A DNA stretch of 64,000 nt from Mycobacterium sp. IS-1264. Its GTDB lineage: Bacteria > Actinomycetota > Actinomycetes > Mycobacteriales > Mycobacteriaceae. Position numbers and translations under genes: made by a program. Numbering within the stretch: position 1 is the first letter of the stretch; each line of letters starts with the position of its first letter. A model generated the notes under the pieces. The model was not told where the DNA came from. It was given only the letters and a program-made list of their open reading frames with translations, and ran no database searches. Below, in pieces: positions 27,206 to 37,597 of this stretch. The DNA lies in the NCBI RefSeq assembly GCF_001954195.1, contig NZ_MBES01000005.1:43954-107953 (forward strand), written 5' to 3'.

Positions 27206-28702
27206 ATGGCCAATCGATGGCGCACGAAGTCGGTCGAACAGTCGATCGCCGACACCGACGAGCCGGGCACCCGGCTACGCAAGGAACTGACCTGGTTAGA
27301 TCTCGCGGTGTTCGGGGTCGCCGTGGTGATCGGCGCGGGCATCTTCACGGTCACCGCGTCGACGGCCGGCGACATTACCGGGCCAGCGATCTGGATCTCG
27401 TTTGTGATCGCCGCGGTCGCGTGCGCGCTGGCGGCGTTGTGCTACGCCGAATTCGCTTCGACGCTTCCGGTGGCGGGCAGCGCGTACACCTTCTCCTACG
27501 CCACCTTCGGTGAGTTCGTCGCCTGGATCATCGGCTGGAACCTGGTGCTGGAGTTGGCGGTCGGCGCGGCCGTCGTCTCCAAGGGTTGGTCGAGCTACCT
27601 GGGCACGGTGTTCGGATTCGCCGGTGGCACAGTGCATTTCGGATCGGTCAGCGTCGACTGGGGCGCACTGGTGATCGTCGGGCTGGTGTCGACGCTGATC
27701 GCGTTGGGCACCAAGTTGTCGTCGAGGTTCTCCCAGGTGATCACCGCCATCAAGGTCTCGGTGGTCATCCTGGTCGTGGTGGTCGGCGCCTTCTACATCA
27801 AACCGGCCAACTACTCGCCGTTCATTCCGAAGCCGGAAGTCGGGGGCGAGGCGTCGGGCGTCAACCAGTCGGTGTTGTCGCTGCTGACCGGGGCGCACAG
27901 CAGCCACTACGGCTGGTTTGGCGTCCTGGCGGGGGCGTCGATCGTGTTCTTCGCGTTCATCGGCTTCGACATCGTCGCGACCATGGCCGAGGAGACAAAG
28001 GAACCGCAGCGCAACGTCCCGAAGGGGATCCTCGCGTCGCTGGCGATCGTGACGGTTCTGTACGTCGCGGTCTCGGTGGTGCTGTCCGGAATGGTCTCCT
28101 ATACCCAGCTCAGGACCGCCCCGGGCGGCAAGTCCGCGAACCTGGCCACCGCGTTCACCGCGAACGGGTTGACGTGGACTAGCAAAATCATCTCGGTGGG
28201 GGCGTTGGCCGGCCTGACCACCGTCGTGATGGTGCTGATGCTCGGGCAGTGCCGGGTGCTGTTCGCGATGGCGCGCGACGGGCTGCTGCCGCGCCCGCTG
28301 GCCAAGACCGGCTCGCGCGGAACGCCGGTCCGGATCACCGTGCTGGTCGCCGTAGTGGTCGCGGCGACGGCGGCGGTGTTCCCGATCAACAAGCTCGAGG
28401 AGATGGTCAACGTCGGGACGCTGTTCGCGTTCGTCCTGGTGTCCGCCGGTGTCATCGTGTTGCGCCGGACCCGGCCGGACCTGCAGCGCGGATTCAAGGC
28501 CCCGGGCGTGCCGTGGCTTCCGATCGCGTCGATATGTGCGTGCGCGTGGCTGATGGTCAACCTCACCGCACTCACCTGGGTCCGGTTCGCCGTGTGGCTG
28601 GTGGTCGGGATCGCGATTTACGTCGGCTACGGCCGCTGGCATTCGGTGCAGGGCCGCCGGGACGTGGAGCAGACTCAAACGACGGGCGCCTTTACAAAAT
28701 AG
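27206..28702 (+). CDS. APC-family cationic amino acid permease
   Basis: The 498-residue integral membrane protein has about 12-14 hydrophobic segments. The APC signature is in LAVFGVAVVIGAGIFTVTAS, followed by CYAEFASTLPVAGSAYTFSYA; FFAFIGFDIVATMAEETKEP matches the cationic transporter subgroup. The ATG at 27206 follows GGAAGGGG at a good distance; another ATG at 27182 is in frame. It is the orthologue of Rv3253c. Lysine/arginine-type uptake is likely from family, not proven. Confidence 0.9.
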   Translation: MANRWRTKSVEQSIADTDEPGTRLRKELTWLDLAVFGVAVVIGAGIFTVTASTAGDITGPAIWISFVIAAVACALAALCYAEFASTLPVAGSAYTFSYATFGEFVAWIIGWNLVLELAVGAAVVSKGWSSYLGTVFGFAGGTVHFGSVSVDWGALVIVGLVSTLIALGTKLSSRFSQVITAIKVSVVILVVVVGAFYIKPANYSPFIPKPEVGGEASGVNQSVLSLLTGAHSSHYGWFGVLAGASIVFFAFIGFDIVATMAEETKEPQRNVPKGILASLAIVTVLYVAVSVVLSGMVSYTQLRTAPGGKSANLATAFTANGLTWTSKIISVGALAGLTTVVMVLMLGQCRVLFAMARDGLLPRPLAKTGSRGTPVRITVLVAVVVAATAAVFPINKLEEMVNVGTLFAFVLVSAGVIVLRRTRPDLQRGFKAPGVPWLPIASICACAWLMVNLTALTWVRFAVWLVVGIAIYVGYGRWHSVQGRRDVEQTQTTGAFTK

Positions 28703-28704
28703 TA

Positions 28705-28731
28705 CTCTGTGTCTAGACAGAAGACGCAGAG
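28705..28731. promoter_or_regulatory. Inverted repeat upstream of alkB
   Basis: CTCTGTGTC and GACGCAGAG form 9-bp arms with one mismatch, and a perfect TGTCTAGACA palindrome (28710-28719) lies inside. It sits right after the permease stop and about 80 bp before alkB. It could be a terminator for the permease or an operator for the TetR protein encoded at the end of the alkB operon. Confidence 0.5.
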
Positions 28732-28750
28732 CGGCGTATTGTCAAACCTC

Positions 28751-28790
28751 AACGTGGCATGACGTGGCATGACGGGCATGACGTGGCATG
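28751..28790. repeat. Four tandem copies of a 10-bp unit in the alkB leader
   Basis: The unit GACGTGGCAT is repeated four times, the third copy one base shorter. The array ends 9 bp before the AGGAGG ribosome site of alkB. It may be a slippage-prone spacer or a protein-binding array. Confidence 0.75.
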
Positions 28791-28811
28791 ACTCACAAGG
28801 AGGTTTGGCAT

Positions 28812-30092
28812 ATGACCACACTCAGGCCGGCGAGCGGGCCCGAAACACCGGCGGCTGACGCGCCCGTTTGGCGGGACAAGAAGCGTCACCTGTGGCTGAT
28901 GGGATTGATCGCGCCGACGGCGTTGTTCGTGATGCTGCCGATCATCTGGGGGTTGAATCAGCTCGGCTGGCACGCCGCCGCGCAGGCGCCGCTGTGGATC
29001 GGGCCCATCCTGCTCTACGTCTTGCTGCCCCTCCTCGATCTGCATTTCGGGCCCGACGGCCAGAATCCCCCCGACGAGGTGATGGAACGGCTGGAGAACG
29101 ACAGGTACTACCGCTACTGCACCTACATCTACATCCCGTTCCAATACCTCAGCGTGGTGTTGGGTGCCTACCTGTTCACCGCGTCGAACCTGCACTGGCT
29201 GGGTTTCCCGGACTCCCAAGGCGGGCTGGGCTGGGTCGGCAAGATCGGTCTCGCACTGTCCGTCGGTGTGCTCGGCGGCGTCGGCATCAACACCGCGCAT
29301 GAGATGGGGCACAAGAAGGACGCGCTGGAGCGGTGGCTGTCCAAGATCACCCTGGCGCAGACCTGCTACGGCCACTTCTACATCGAGCACAACCGCGGCC
29401 ACCACGTGCGCGTCTCGACCCCGGAGGACCCGGCGTCGGCTCGCTTCGGCGAGACGTTCTGGGAGTTTTTGCCGCGCAGCGTCTTTGGCGGCCTGCGCTC
29501 CGCCGTCCGTCTCGAGGCGCAGCGGATACGCCGGCAGGGCTCGAGCCCCTGGAATCCCAAGACGTACCCGTCCAACGACGTGCTCAACGCCTGGGCGATG
29601 TCGGTCGTGTTGTGGGGGGTGCTGATCGCGGTGTTCGGGCCGGGGCTGATCCCGTTCGTCGTCATCCAGGCGGTCTTCGGGTTCAGCCTGCTCGAGAACG
29701 TCAACTACCTCGAGCACTACGGGCTGCTGCGGCAACGCAACGACACCGCTTCTGGGAAAGGCCGCTATGAGCGCTGCGCGCCGGTGCACAGCTGGAACTC
29801 CGACCACGTGGTCACCAACCTGTTCCTGTATCACCTGCAGCGGCACAGCGATCACCACGCCAACCCGACGCGGCGATACCAGACGCTGCGCAGCATGGCG
29901 GGCTCGCCGAACCTGCCCAGCGGCTATGCGTCGATGATTGGGCTGACCTACTTCCCGCCGCTCTGGCGCAGGGTGATGGATCATCGGGTGCTCGAGCACT
30001 ACGACGGTGACATCACCCGGGTCAACCTGCAGCCGCGGCTGCGCGCGAAGCTGCTGGCGCGTTACGGCGCCCCCGAAGGGGCCGCGGCATGA
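28812..30092 (+). CDS. alkB: Alkane 1-monooxygenase AlkB
   Basis: AlkB is a membrane di-iron enzyme that hydroxylates the terminal carbon of alkanes, using electrons from rubredoxin. The 426-residue protein has about six hydrophobic segments and the histidine boxes NTAHEMGHKKD, EHNRGHHVRVSTPEDP, NYLEHYGL and LQRHSDHHANPTRRYQ. AGGAGG before the ATG at 28812 fixes the start. The stop overlaps the rubredoxin start (ATGA). It is the first gene of an alkB-rubA-rubB-alkR operon. Confidence 0.96.
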   Translation: MTTLRPASGPETPAADAPVWRDKKRHLWLMGLIAPTALFVMLPIIWGLNQLGWHAAAQAPLWIGPILLYVLLPLLDLHFGPDGQNPPDEVMERLENDRYYRYCTYIYIPFQYLSVVLGAYLFTASNLHWLGFPDSQGGLGWVGKIGLALSVGVLGGVGINTAHEMGHKKDALERWLSKITLAQTCYGHFYIEHNRGHHVRVSTPEDPASARFGETFWEFLPRSVFGGLRSAVRLEAQRIRRQGSSPWNPKTYPSNDVLNAWAMSVVLWGVLIAVFGPGLIPFVVIQAVFGFSLLENVNYLEHYGLLRQRNDTASGKGRYERCAPVHSWNSDHVVTNLFLYHLQRHSDHHANPTRRYQTLRSMAGSPNLPSGYASMIGLTYFPPLWRRVMDHRVLEHYDGDITRVNLQPRLRAKLLARYGAPEGAAA

Positions 30093-30262
30093 TCGCCTAC
30101 CGCTGCCCCGGTTGCGACTACACCTACGACGAAGCGAAGGGCGCTCCGCGGGAAGGGTTTCCCGCGGGTACGCCCTTCAGTGAGATCCCCGACGACTGGT
30201 GCTGCCCCGACTGCGCAGTGCGCGAAAAGGTCGACTTCGAAAAGATATCGACAATCGGATAG
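30089..30262 (+). CDS. rubA: Rubredoxin RubA
   Basis: This 57-residue rubredoxin, translated directly from the sequence, has the iron-binding pairs YRCPGCDY and [10 protein letters not shown]. It is overlapped by the alkB stop and is followed 10 bp later by a second rubredoxin. The extra cysteine beside the second knuckle (WCCPDC) marks it as the AlkG1-like partner type. Such proteins are often unable to replace the electron-transferring one, while rubB matches the classical donor. Confidence 0.93.
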   Translation: MIAYRCPGCDYTYDEAKGAPREGFPAGTPFSEIPDDWCCPDCAVREKVDFEKISTIG

Positions 30263-30272
30263 GAGTGAATCA

Positions 30273-30455
30273 GTGAGCGACTACAAGCTCTTCATCTGCG
30301 TCCAATGCGGATTCGAGTACGACGAGGCCAAGGGCTGGCCGGAAGACGGCATCGCGCCCGGCACCCGATGGGACGACATCCCCGAGGACTGGAGCTGCCC
30401 CGATTGCGGTGCCGCGAAGTCCGACTTCGAAATGGTGGAGGTTGCCCGGTCTTGA
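30273..30455 (+). CDS. rubB: Rubredoxin RubB
   Basis: This second rubredoxin has 60 residues with [20 protein letters not shown] and the pair [14 protein letters not shown], the classical AlkG2-like pattern. It probably passes electrons from a reductase to AlkB. The GTG at 30273 gives the standard length, with AGGAG just upstream. Its stop overlaps the TTG start of the downstream regulator (TTGA). Confidence 0.94.
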   Translation: MSDYKLFICVQCGFEYDEAKGWPEDGIAPGTRWDDIPEDWSCPDCGAAKSDFEMVEVARS

Positions 30456-31078
30456 GCACTATCGTCGCGCCTGTGAAGCGGATGCCGTACGCCGAGGCGT
30501 CCCGCGCCCTGTTGCGCGACTCGGTGCTGGACGCGATGCGGGAGCTGCTGGAGAGCCGAGACTGGTCCGCCATCACGCTTTCCGACGTGGCCCGCGCCGC
30601 CGGCATCAGCCGGCAGACCATCTACAACGAGTTCGGCTCGCGGCAGGGCTTGGCGCAGGGGTACGCCCTGCGCCTGGCCGATCGCCTGGTCGACACCATC
30701 CATGAGGCCCTCGACGCGAACGTCGGCGAAATCTATCAGTCGTTCTTGCAGGCTTTCCGGAGGTTTTTCACCGAGGCGGCCGCGGACCCGCTGGTGACCT
30801 CACTGCGCATAGGTGTCGCCAAGCCCGACTTGTTGCAGCTGATCACCACCGACAGCGCGCCGATCATGACCCGGGCCTCGGCCCGATTGGCGTCCGCACT
30901 TACCCAGACTTGGGTGGCCACCAGTGAAGAGGACGCCGGTGTGCTGGCGCGCGCCATCGTGCGGCTGGCATTGAGCTACGTGTCCATGCCGCCCGAAGCC
31001 GACCACGATGTGGCGGCCGACCTGGCGCGGCTGATGACACCCTTCGCGGAGCGTCACGGGGTCGTCAACCTGCCGTGA
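30452..31078 (+). CDS. alkR: TetR-family regulator of the alkane hydroxylase operon
   Basis: The 208-residue protein has a TetR helix-turn-helix ([27 protein letters not shown]) and a long helical sensor domain. Its TTG start overlaps the rubB stop, so it is made from the same transcript as alkB and the rubredoxins. Autoregulation of the operon is likely. The orthologue is Rv3249c. A GTG six codons later could be used instead. Confidence 0.88.
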   Translation: MSTIVAPVKRMPYAEASRALLRDSVLDAMRELLESRDWSAITLSDVARAAGISRQTIYNEFGSRQGLAQGYALRLADRLVDTIHEALDANVGEIYQSFLQAFRRFFTEAAADPLVTSLRIGVAKPDLLQLITTDSAPIMTRASARLASALTQTWVATSEEDAGVLARAIVRLALSYVSMPPEADHDVAADLARLMTPFAERHGVVNLP

Positions 31079-31151
31079 GTGCTCGGCGGCTACAGTGGCG
31101 CAAGAACATACCTAAGCTAAGTACCGCTAGATCCGGTGCGCCCCAAGAAGG

Positions 31152-32636
31152 ATGAAACACGCTATGACGACGACCGAAAACGCGCTCACTCCCGACGTCC
31201 GCAACGGCATCGAGTTCAAGGTCGCCGACCTGTCGCTGGCGGAGTACGGCCGGCGCGACATCGAGCTCTCCGAGCAGGAGATGCCCGGTCTGATGTCGCT
31301 GCGCCGCGAGTACGCCGAAGTGCAACCGCTGAAGGGCGCGCGGATCTCGGGCTCGCTGCACATGACGGTGCAGACCGCCGTGCTCATCGAGACCCTCGTC
31401 TCGCTGGGCGCCGAAGTCCGCTGGGCGTCGTGCAACATCTTCTCCACCCAGGACCACGCCGCCGCGGCGATCGTCGTCGGCCCGCACGGCACCCCCGAGG
31501 AGCCCAAGGGCGTGCCGGTGTTCGCGTGGAAGGGCGAGACGCTCGAGGAGTACTGGTGGGCCGCCGAGCAGATGCTGACCTGGCCCGACGAGCCGGCCAA
31601 CATGATCCTGGACGACGGCGGCGACGCGACCATGCTGGTGCTGCGCGGCGCGCAGTACGAGAAGGCCGGCGTCGTGCCCCCGGCCGAGGACGACGACCCC
31701 ACCGAGTGGAAGGTCTTCCTGGACTTGCTGCGCCGCCGCTTCGAGACCGACAAGGACAAGTGGACCAAGATCGCGGAGTCGGTCAAGGGCGTCACCGAGG
31801 AGACCACCACCGGCGTGCTGCGGCTCTACCAGTTCGCGGCGGCCGGCGACCTGGCGTTCCCGGCGATCAACGTCAACGACTCGGTCACCAAGTCCAAGTT
31901 CGACAACAAGTACGGCTGCCGCCACTCGCTGATCGACGGCATCAACCGCGGCACCGATGTGTTGATCGGCGGCAAGAAGGTGCTCATCTGCGGCTACGGC
32001 GACGTCGGTAAGGGCTGCGCCGAGTCCGTCAAGGGTCAGGGCGCGCGCGTCGTCGTCACCGAGGTCGACCCGATCAACGCGCTGCAGGCCCTGATGGAGG
32101 GCTTCGACGTCAAGCGGGTCGAGGACGCGATCGGCGAGGCGGACATCGTCATCACCGCGACCGGCAACAAGGACATCATCACGCTGGCCCACATGAAGGC
32201 GATGAAAGACCACGCGGTGCTGGGCAACATCGGGCACTTCGACAACGAGATTCAGGTCTCCGCGCTGGAAAAGTCCGGCGCCACCAAGGTGAACATCCGT
32301 CCGCAGGTGGATCTGTGGACGTTCCCCGACAGCGGCAAGTCGATCATCCTGCTGTCCGAGGGGCGGCTGCTGAACCTCGGCAACGCCACCGGCCACCCGT
32401 CGTTCGTGATGAGCAACAGCTTCTCCAACCAGGTGATCGCGCAGATCGAGCTGTGGACCAAGAACGACGAGTACGACAACGAGGTGTACCGGCTGCCCAA
32501 GCACCTCGACGAGAAGGTGGCCCGCATCCACGTCGAGGCGCTGGGCGGTGAGCTGACCAAGCTGACCAAGGAGCAGGCCGAGTACATCGGCGTCGATGTC
32601 GACGGGCCGTACAAGGCCGACCACTACCGCTACTGA
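31152..32636 (+). CDS. ahcY: S-adenosylhomocysteine hydrolase
   Basis: AhcY splits S-adenosylhomocysteine to adenosine and homocysteine, removing the inhibitory product of all methyltransferases. The 494-residue NAD-dependent protein has [18 protein letters not shown], the [13 protein letters not shown] block, the NAD fold [18 protein letters not shown] and the C-terminal DHYRY. The insert of about 40 residues near 150-190 is typical of mycobacterial and plant-type enzymes. The ATG at 31152 and one four codons later are both possible. Its stop is followed by a three-hairpin array. Confidence 0.96.
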   Translation: MKHAMTTTENALTPDVRNGIEFKVADLSLAEYGRRDIELSEQEMPGLMSLRREYAEVQPLKGARISGSLHMTVQTAVLIETLVSLGAEVRWASCNIFSTQDHAAAAIVVGPHGTPEEPKGVPVFAWKGETLEEYWWAAEQMLTWPDEPANMILDDGGDATMLVLRGAQYEKAGVVPPAEDDDPTEWKVFLDLLRRRFETDKDKWTKIAESVKGVTEETTTGVLRLYQFAAAGDLAFPAINVNDSVTKSKFDNKYGCRHSLIDGINRGTDVLIGGKKVLICGYGDVGKGCAESVKGQGARVVVTEVDPINALQALMEGFDVKRVEDAIGEADIVITATGNKDIITLAHMKAMKDHAVLGNIGHFDNEIQVSALEKSGATKVNIRPQVDLWTFPDSGKSIILLSEGRLLNLGNATGHPSFVMSNSFSNQVIAQIELWTKNDEYDNEVYRLPKHLDEKVARIHVEALGGELTKLTKEQAEYIGVDVDGPYKADHYRY

Positions 32637-32699
32637 GTTCGGGTGCGCCGAACGCCCGTCCAGCCGGGCGCTCGACGACGTGTGCCCGGACAGCCGGGC
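32637..32699. terminator. Three consecutive hairpins after ahcY
   Basis: Three stem-loops follow the ahcY stop directly: GTTCGG/CCGAAC (32637-32653), GCCCG/CGGGC (32654-32669) and GCCCGG/CCGGGC (32684-32699). The last two belong to a 30-bp direct repeat sharing CAGCCGGGCGCTCGACGA. No U-tract follows, as is usual for mycobacterial terminators. Confidence 0.65.
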
Positions 32700-32725
32700 G
32701 CTCGACGAGGGAATAGGCTCGCGGC

Positions 32726-33358
32726 GTGCTGATCGCGATCGAAGGGGTCGACGGCGCCGGCAAGCGGACGTTGTCCGAGGGCTTGCGTAAAGCGTTCGAA
32801 GCCGCCGGGAAGTCGGTCGCCACGCTGGCGTTCCCGCGGTACGGGCAGTCGGTGACCGCCGACGTCGCCGCGGAGGCGCTGCACGGCGAGCACGGCGATC
32901 TCGCGTCGTCGGCGTACGCGATGGCGATGCTGTTCGCGCTCGACCGCGCAGCGGCGGTCGGCGACATCGAGGCGCTGGGCCGCGCGCACGACGTGGTGAT
33001 CCTGGACCGTTACGTCGCTTCCAACGCGGCCTACACCGCCGCCCGGCTGCGCCAGGACGCGGCGGGAGAAGCGGCGGCCTGGGTGCGGCGGCTGGAATAC
33101 CAGCGACTGGGGTTGCCCGTGCCGGACTGGCAGGTGCTGCTGGCGGTGTCCGCCGAACTCGCCGCGCAGCGAGCCCGCCATCGCGCCGAATCGGAGCCGG
33201 GCCGGGCGCGCGACAGCTACGAACGCGACGACGACCTTCAGCAACGCACCGGCGCGGTGTACGCGGGTTTGGCCGCCGCGGACTGGGGCGGGCGGTGGCT
33301 CGTCGTGGACGCGGACATCGATCCGGGCAGGCTGGCGGACGCGTTGATCGCCCCGTAG
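32726..33358 (+). CDS. tmk: Thymidylate kinase
   Basis: Tmk phosphorylates dTMP to dTDP. The 210-residue P-loop kinase has the mycobacterial P-loop IEGVDGAGKRTL, the DR motif VVILDRYVASNAAYTAARL, and the LID region around RARHRAESEPGRARDSYERDD in outline. It starts with GTG at 32726. It follows ahcY after a hairpin array and precedes mtrA, the same order as in M. tuberculosis. Confidence 0.95.
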   Translation: MLIAIEGVDGAGKRTLSEGLRKAFEAAGKSVATLAFPRYGQSVTADVAAEALHGEHGDLASSAYAMAMLFALDRAAAVGDIEALGRAHDVVILDRYVASNAAYTAARLRQDAAGEAAAWVRRLEYQRLGLPVPDWQVLLAVSAELAAQRARHRAESEPGRARDSYERDDDLQQRTGAVYAGLAAADWGGRWLVVDADIDPGRLADALIAP

Positions 33359-33452
33359 AGACGGCCAGTTAGCACAAATTTGTCACGATTTGGCCCTATC
33401 GAATAAGAAACGCCCGTGTGGCGCCCGAGTTTTGTCCCGATTCGGTGACACC

Positions 33453-34139
33453 ATGGACTCCATGAGGCAAAGGATCTTGGTCGTCGATGACGACGCTTCG
33501 CTGGCGGAGATGCTGACCATCGTGCTGCGTGGGGAGGGCTTCGACACCGCGGTCATCGGTGACGGCACCCAGGCCCTGACCGCGGTGCGCGAGCTGCGCC
33601 CGGATTTGGTGCTGCTGGACCTGATGTTGCCCGGCATGAACGGCATCGACGTGTGCCGGGTCTTGCGCGCCGACTCCGGCGTGCCGATCGTCATGCTGAC
33701 GGCCAAGACCGACACCGTCGACGTGGTGCTGGGCCTGGAGTCGGGCGCCGACGACTACATCATGAAGCCGTTCAAGCCCAAGGAGCTGGTCGCCAGGGTC
33801 CGCGCGCGGCTGCGGCGCAACGACGACGAGCCCGCCGAGATGCTGTCCATCGCCGACGTCGAGATCGACGTGCCCGCACACAAGGTCACTCGCAACGGCG
33901 AGCAGATCTCCCTGACCCCGCTGGAGTTCGACCTACTGGTCGCGCTGGCACGCAAACCACGCCAGGTGTTTACTCGTGATGTGCTGCTCGAACAGGTATG
34001 GGGATACCGGCACCCAGCGGATACCCGCTTGGTAAACGTGCATGTCCAGCGTCTACGGGCCAAGGTCGAAAAAGACCCTGAGAACCCGACTGTGGTGTTG
34101 ACCGTTCGAGGAGTGGGATACAAGGCCGGACCTCCGTGA
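33453..34139 (+). CDS. mtrA: Essential response regulator MtrA
   Basis: MtrA is an OmpR/PhoB-type response regulator controlling cell division, wall metabolism and dnaA/ripA-type targets in mycobacteria. The 228-residue protein has the receiver acid pocket (VVDDDAS), the phospho-aspartate in [11 protein letters not shown], the conserved lysine in MKPFKPKEL, and a C-terminal winged helix ([14 protein letters not shown]). The ATG at 33453 gives the known start MDSMRQR. Its stop overlaps the GTG of mtrB. A perfect ACAAATTTGT palindrome lies about 70 bp upstream. Confidence 0.97.
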   Translation: MDSMRQRILVVDDDASLAEMLTIVLRGEGFDTAVIGDGTQALTAVRELRPDLVLLDLMLPGMNGIDVCRVLRADSGVPIVMLTAKTDTVDVVLGLESGADDYIMKPFKPKELVARVRARLRRNDDEPAEMLSIADVEIDVPAHKVTRNGEQISLTPLEFDLLVALARKPRQVFTRDVLLEQVWGYRHPADTRLVNVHVQRLRAKVEKDPENPTVVLTVRGVGYKAGPP

Positions 34140-35803
34140 TCCGGCGCTCGCCGCGACGCACTCGGAGTCGTTGGGGGCGCACTGGCCCCATGGCACGCGG
34201 CTTAGGTGCGTTGAGCCGAGCCGTAGGCATTGCCTGGCGCCGTTCGCTGCAGCTGCGAGTCGTGGCGCTCACCCTTGGACTGTCGTTGGCGGTGATCCTG
34301 GCGCTCGGCTTCGTGCTGACCAGTCAGGTCACCAACCGGGTGCTCGACGTCAAAGTCAAGGCCGCCCTCGAGCAGATCGAGCGGGCGCGCAGCACCGTCG
34401 GCGGGATCGTCAACGGCGAGGAAACGCGCTCGCTGGATAGCAGCCTTCAGCTGGCCCGCAACACGTTGACGTCGAAGACCGACCCGGCGTCGGGCGCCGG
34501 CCTCGCGGGTGCGTTCGACGCGGCGCTGCTCGTTCCCGGTGACGGTCCGCGCGCCGCCAGCTCGGCGGGACCCGTCGACCAGGTACCCAACTCGCTGCGG
34601 GGCTTCGTCAAGGCCGGGCAGGCCGCCTATCAATACGCCACGGTGCACACCGACGGCTTCTCCGGGCCGGCGCTGATCATCGGCACGCCGGCGTCGGCAC
34701 AGGTTGCCAACCTGGAGCTGTACCTGATCTTCCCGCTGAAGAACGAGCAGGCCACCATCCAGCTGGTGCGCGGCACGATGATCACCGGCGGAGCCGTGCT
34801 GCTGGTGTTGCTCGCCGGGATTGCACTGCTGGTATCCCGTCAGGTGGTGGTGCCGGTGCGGTCGGCGTCGCGGATCGCCGAACGATTCGCCGAAGGCCAT
34901 CTGTCCGAAAGGATGCCGGTGCGCGGCGAGGACGACATGGCCCGGCTGGCGGTGTCGTTCAACGACATGGCGGAGAGCCTGTCGCGGCAGATCACCCAGC
35001 TCGAGGAGTTCGGCAACCTGCAGCGGCGTTTCACCTCCGACGTCAGTCACGAGCTGCGCACCCCGCTGACCACCGTGCGGATGGCCGCCGACCTGATCTA
35101 CGACCACAGCGCCGACCTCGACCCGACGCTGGCGCGGTCCACCGAATTGATGGTCAACGAGCTGGACCGCTTCGAGACGCTGCTCAACGACCTGCTGGAG
35201 ATCTCCCGCCACGACGCGGGCGTGGCCGAGCTGTCCGTCGAGGCGGTCGACCTGCGCACCACGGTGCGAAGCGCCCTGGGCAACGTGGGGCACCTGGCCG
35301 AAGAGGCCGGCATCGAGCTCCTCGTCGAGATGCCCGACGAGGAGGTGATCGCCGAGGTCGACGCGCGCCGGGTGGAGCGGATCCTGCGCAACCTGATCGC
35401 CAACGCCATCGACCACGCCGAGCACAAGCCCGTCCACATCCGGATGGGCGCCGACGAGGACACCGTCGCCGTCACGGTCCGCGACCACGGGGTGGGGTTG
35501 CGGCCCGGCGAGGAGAAGCTGGTGTTCAGCAGGTTCTGGCGCTCCGACCCGTCGCGGGTGCGGCGCTCCGGCGGCACCGGGCTGGGCCTGGCGATCAGCA
35601 TCGAGGACGCGCGCCTGCACCAGGGCCGGCTCGAGGCGTGGGGCGAGCCCGGTCAGGGCGCCTGCTTCCGGCTGACGCTGCCCCTGGTTCGCGGCCACAA
35701 GGTCACCACCAGCCCGCTGCCCATGAAACCCATTCCGCAACCGCCGGCTGCCGAACGCAAGGAGCGCCAGCGCACACGCGAGCATGCCGAGAGGAGCGGG
35801 TGA
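34136..35803 (+). CDS. mtrB: Sensor histidine kinase MtrB
   Basis: MtrB is the membrane kinase partner of MtrA. The 555-residue protein has two membrane segments (about 41-61 and 212-234) around an extracellular domain. HAMP ([17 protein letters not shown]), the H-box [17 protein letters not shown], the N-box [17 protein letters not shown] and the G-box [10 protein letters not shown] follow. It overlaps mtrA at its GTG start and lpqB at its stop, so the three are translationally coupled. The C-terminal Pro/Arg-rich tail is shorter than in M. tuberculosis. Confidence 0.97.
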   Translation: MIRRSPRRTRSRWGRTGPMARGLGALSRAVGIAWRRSLQLRVVALTLGLSLAVILALGFVLTSQVTNRVLDVKVKAALEQIERARSTVGGIVNGEETRSLDSSLQLARNTLTSKTDPASGAGLAGAFDAALLVPGDGPRAASSAGPVDQVPNSLRGFVKAGQAAYQYATVHTDGFSGPALIIGTPASAQVANLELYLIFPLKNEQATIQLVRGTMITGGAVLLVLLAGIALLVSRQVVVPVRSASRIAERFAEGHLSERMPVRGEDDMARLAVSFNDMAESLSRQITQLEEFGNLQRRFTSDVSHELRTPLTTVRMAADLIYDHSADLDPTLARSTELMVNELDRFETLLNDLLEISRHDAGVAELSVEAVDLRTTVRSALGNVGHLAEEAGIELLVEMPDEEVIAEVDARRVERILRNLIANAIDHAEHKPVHIRMGADEDTVAVTVRDHGVGLRPGEEKLVFSRFWRSDPSRVRRSGGTGLGLAISIEDARLHQGRLEAWGEPGQGACFRLTLPLVRGHKVTTSPLPMKPIPQPPAAERKERQRTREHAERSG

Positions 35804-37560
35804 TGCGCCGGTTCCTGGGTCTGCTGTTGCTGGCGGTATTGCTCGCCGGCTGCGCCGGGGTGCCCAGCTCGTCGGCCCCGCAGGCTATCGGCACCGTCGA
35901 GCGGCCCGCGCCGTCGAACCTGCCCAAGCCGACCCCGGGCATGGACCCCGACGTGCTGCTGCGCGAATTCCTCAAGGCCACAGCCGATCCCGCCAACCGG
36001 CATCTGGCCGCGCGGCAGTTCCTCACGCAGTCGGCATCCAACGCGTGGGACGACGCGGGTAGCTCGCTGCTGATCGACCATGTGGTGTTCGTGGAAACCC
36101 GTGGGGCTGAACGGGTTTCGGCAAACATGCGGGCCGACATCTTGGGCTCGCTGTCCGACATGGGGGTGTTCGAAACCGCGGAAGGGACGCTGCCGGATCC
36201 GGGCCCGATCGAGTTGGTCAAGACGTCGGGCGGCTGGCGGATCGATCGCCTGCCCAACGGAGTCTTCTTGGACTGGCAGCAATTTCAGGCGACCTACAAA
36301 CGCAACACGCTGTACTTCGCCGATCCGACGGGCAAGACCGTGGTGCCCGATCCGCGCTACGTCGCGGTATCCGATCACGATCAGCTGGCCACCGAACTCG
36401 TATCCAAGCTGCTGGCGGGCCCGCGGCCGGAGATGGCCCATACGGTCCGCAACCTGCTCGCGCCGCCGCTGCGGCTGCGCGGTCCGGTGACCCGCGCCGA
36501 CGGCGGCAAGAACGGGATCGGCCGCGGCTACGGCGGAGCGCGCATCGATCTGGAAAAGCTATCGACGACCGATCCGCACAGCCGGCAATTGCTTGCCGCA
36601 CAGATCATTTGGACCCTGGCGCGCGCGGATATCAGGGGGCCGTATGTGATCAACGCCGACGGCGCGCCGCTGGACGACAGGTTCGCCGAGGGGTGGACCA
36701 CCTCCGACGTCGCGGCCACCGATCCCGGCGTGGCCGACGGCGCGGGAGCGGGTTTGCACGCGCTGGTCAACGGTTCCCTGGTCGGGTTGGACGGCCAGCA
36801 CACCACGACGGTGCCCGGGGCCTTCGGTCGCATGGGCGACCAGTCGTCCGCCGCGCTGTCGCGCAGCGGACGCGAGGTGGCATCGGTGGTGACCCTGCGG
36901 CGCGGCGCCCCCGACGTGGCGGAGTCGCTGTGGATCGGCGAGCTGGGCGGTGAGGCGGTGCAATCCGCCGACGGACACAGCATTTCGCGGCCCAGCTGGG
37001 GGCTGGACGACGCGGTCTGGGTGGTGGTCGACACCAACAACGTGCTGCGGTCGTTCCAGGAGCCGGCGTCGGGGCAGCCCGCCCGCATCCCGGTGGATTC
37101 GGCGGCGGTCGCCAGCCGCTTCCCGGGGCCGATCACCGAGCTGCAGCTGTCCCGCGACGGCACGCGCGCCGCGATGGTGATCGCGGGCCAGGTGATCATC
37201 GCCAGCGTCGAGCAGACCCAGGCCGGGCAGTTCGCCCTGACATACCCGCGGCGGCTGGGTTTCGGGCTCGGCACGTCGGTGGTGTCGCTGTCCTGGCGAA
37301 CCGGCGATGACATCGTGGTGACCCGCACGGACGCGACGCATCCGGTGTCCTACGTGAACATCGACGGCGTGAACTCCGACGCGCCCTCGCGTGGTTTGCA
37401 GATCCCGCTGACCGCGATCGCGGCCAATCCGTCGACGGTGTACGTCGCGGCCCCGCAAGGGGTGTTGCAATATTCGGCGTCCTCCGCCGAAGGCGAGCAG
37501 AGCTGGTCGGAGGTAGCCGGGTTGGCGGCACCCGGAGCGGCACCGGTGCTGCCGGGATAA
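35803..37560 (+). CDS. lpqB: Lipoprotein LpqB, MtrAB accessory factor
   Basis: LpqB is an exported lipoprotein that modulates MtrB. The 585-residue protein has a signal peptide with the lipobox LAGC (Cys17). A GerMN-type domain follows (roughly 190-310), then a beta-propeller-like region with repeats such as [18 protein letters not shown] at 35803 overlaps the mtrB stop by one base. In M. tuberculosis an extra gene (Rv3243c) follows; here the ComF-like gene starts only 38 bp later. Confidence 0.94.
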   Translation: MRRFLGLLLLAVLLAGCAGVPSSSAPQAIGTVERPAPSNLPKPTPGMDPDVLLREFLKATADPANRHLAARQFLTQSASNAWDDAGSSLLIDHVVFVETRGAERVSANMRADILGSLSDMGVFETAEGTLPDPGPIELVKTSGGWRIDRLPNGVFLDWQQFQATYKRNTLYFADPTGKTVVPDPRYVAVSDHDQLATELVSKLLAGPRPEMAHTVRNLLAPPLRLRGPVTRADGGKNGIGRGYGGARIDLEKLSTTDPHSRQLLAAQIIWTLARADIRGPYVINADGAPLDDRFAEGWTTSDVAATDPGVADGAGAGLHALVNGSLVGLDGQHTTTVPGAFGRMGDQSSAALSRSGREVASVVTLRRGAPDVAESLWIGELGGEAVQSADGHSISRPSWGLDDAVWVVVDTNNVLRSFQEPASGQPARIPVDSAAVASRFPGPITELQLSRDGTRAAMVIAGQVIIASVEQTQAGQFALTYPRRLGFGLGTSVVSLSWRTGDDIVVTRTDATHPVSYVNIDGVNSDAPSRGLQIPLTAIAANPSTVYVAAPQGVLQYSASSAEGEQSWSEVAGLAAPGAAPVLPG

Positions 37561-37597
37561 GCGGTCGCTTGTCACCCCCGCCCGCCACACTGGCGGG

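Noticed and set aside
31079..31151. SAH or SAM riboswitch before ahcY
   Set aside because: The leader is only 73 bp and shows no recognisable riboswitch stem arrangement.
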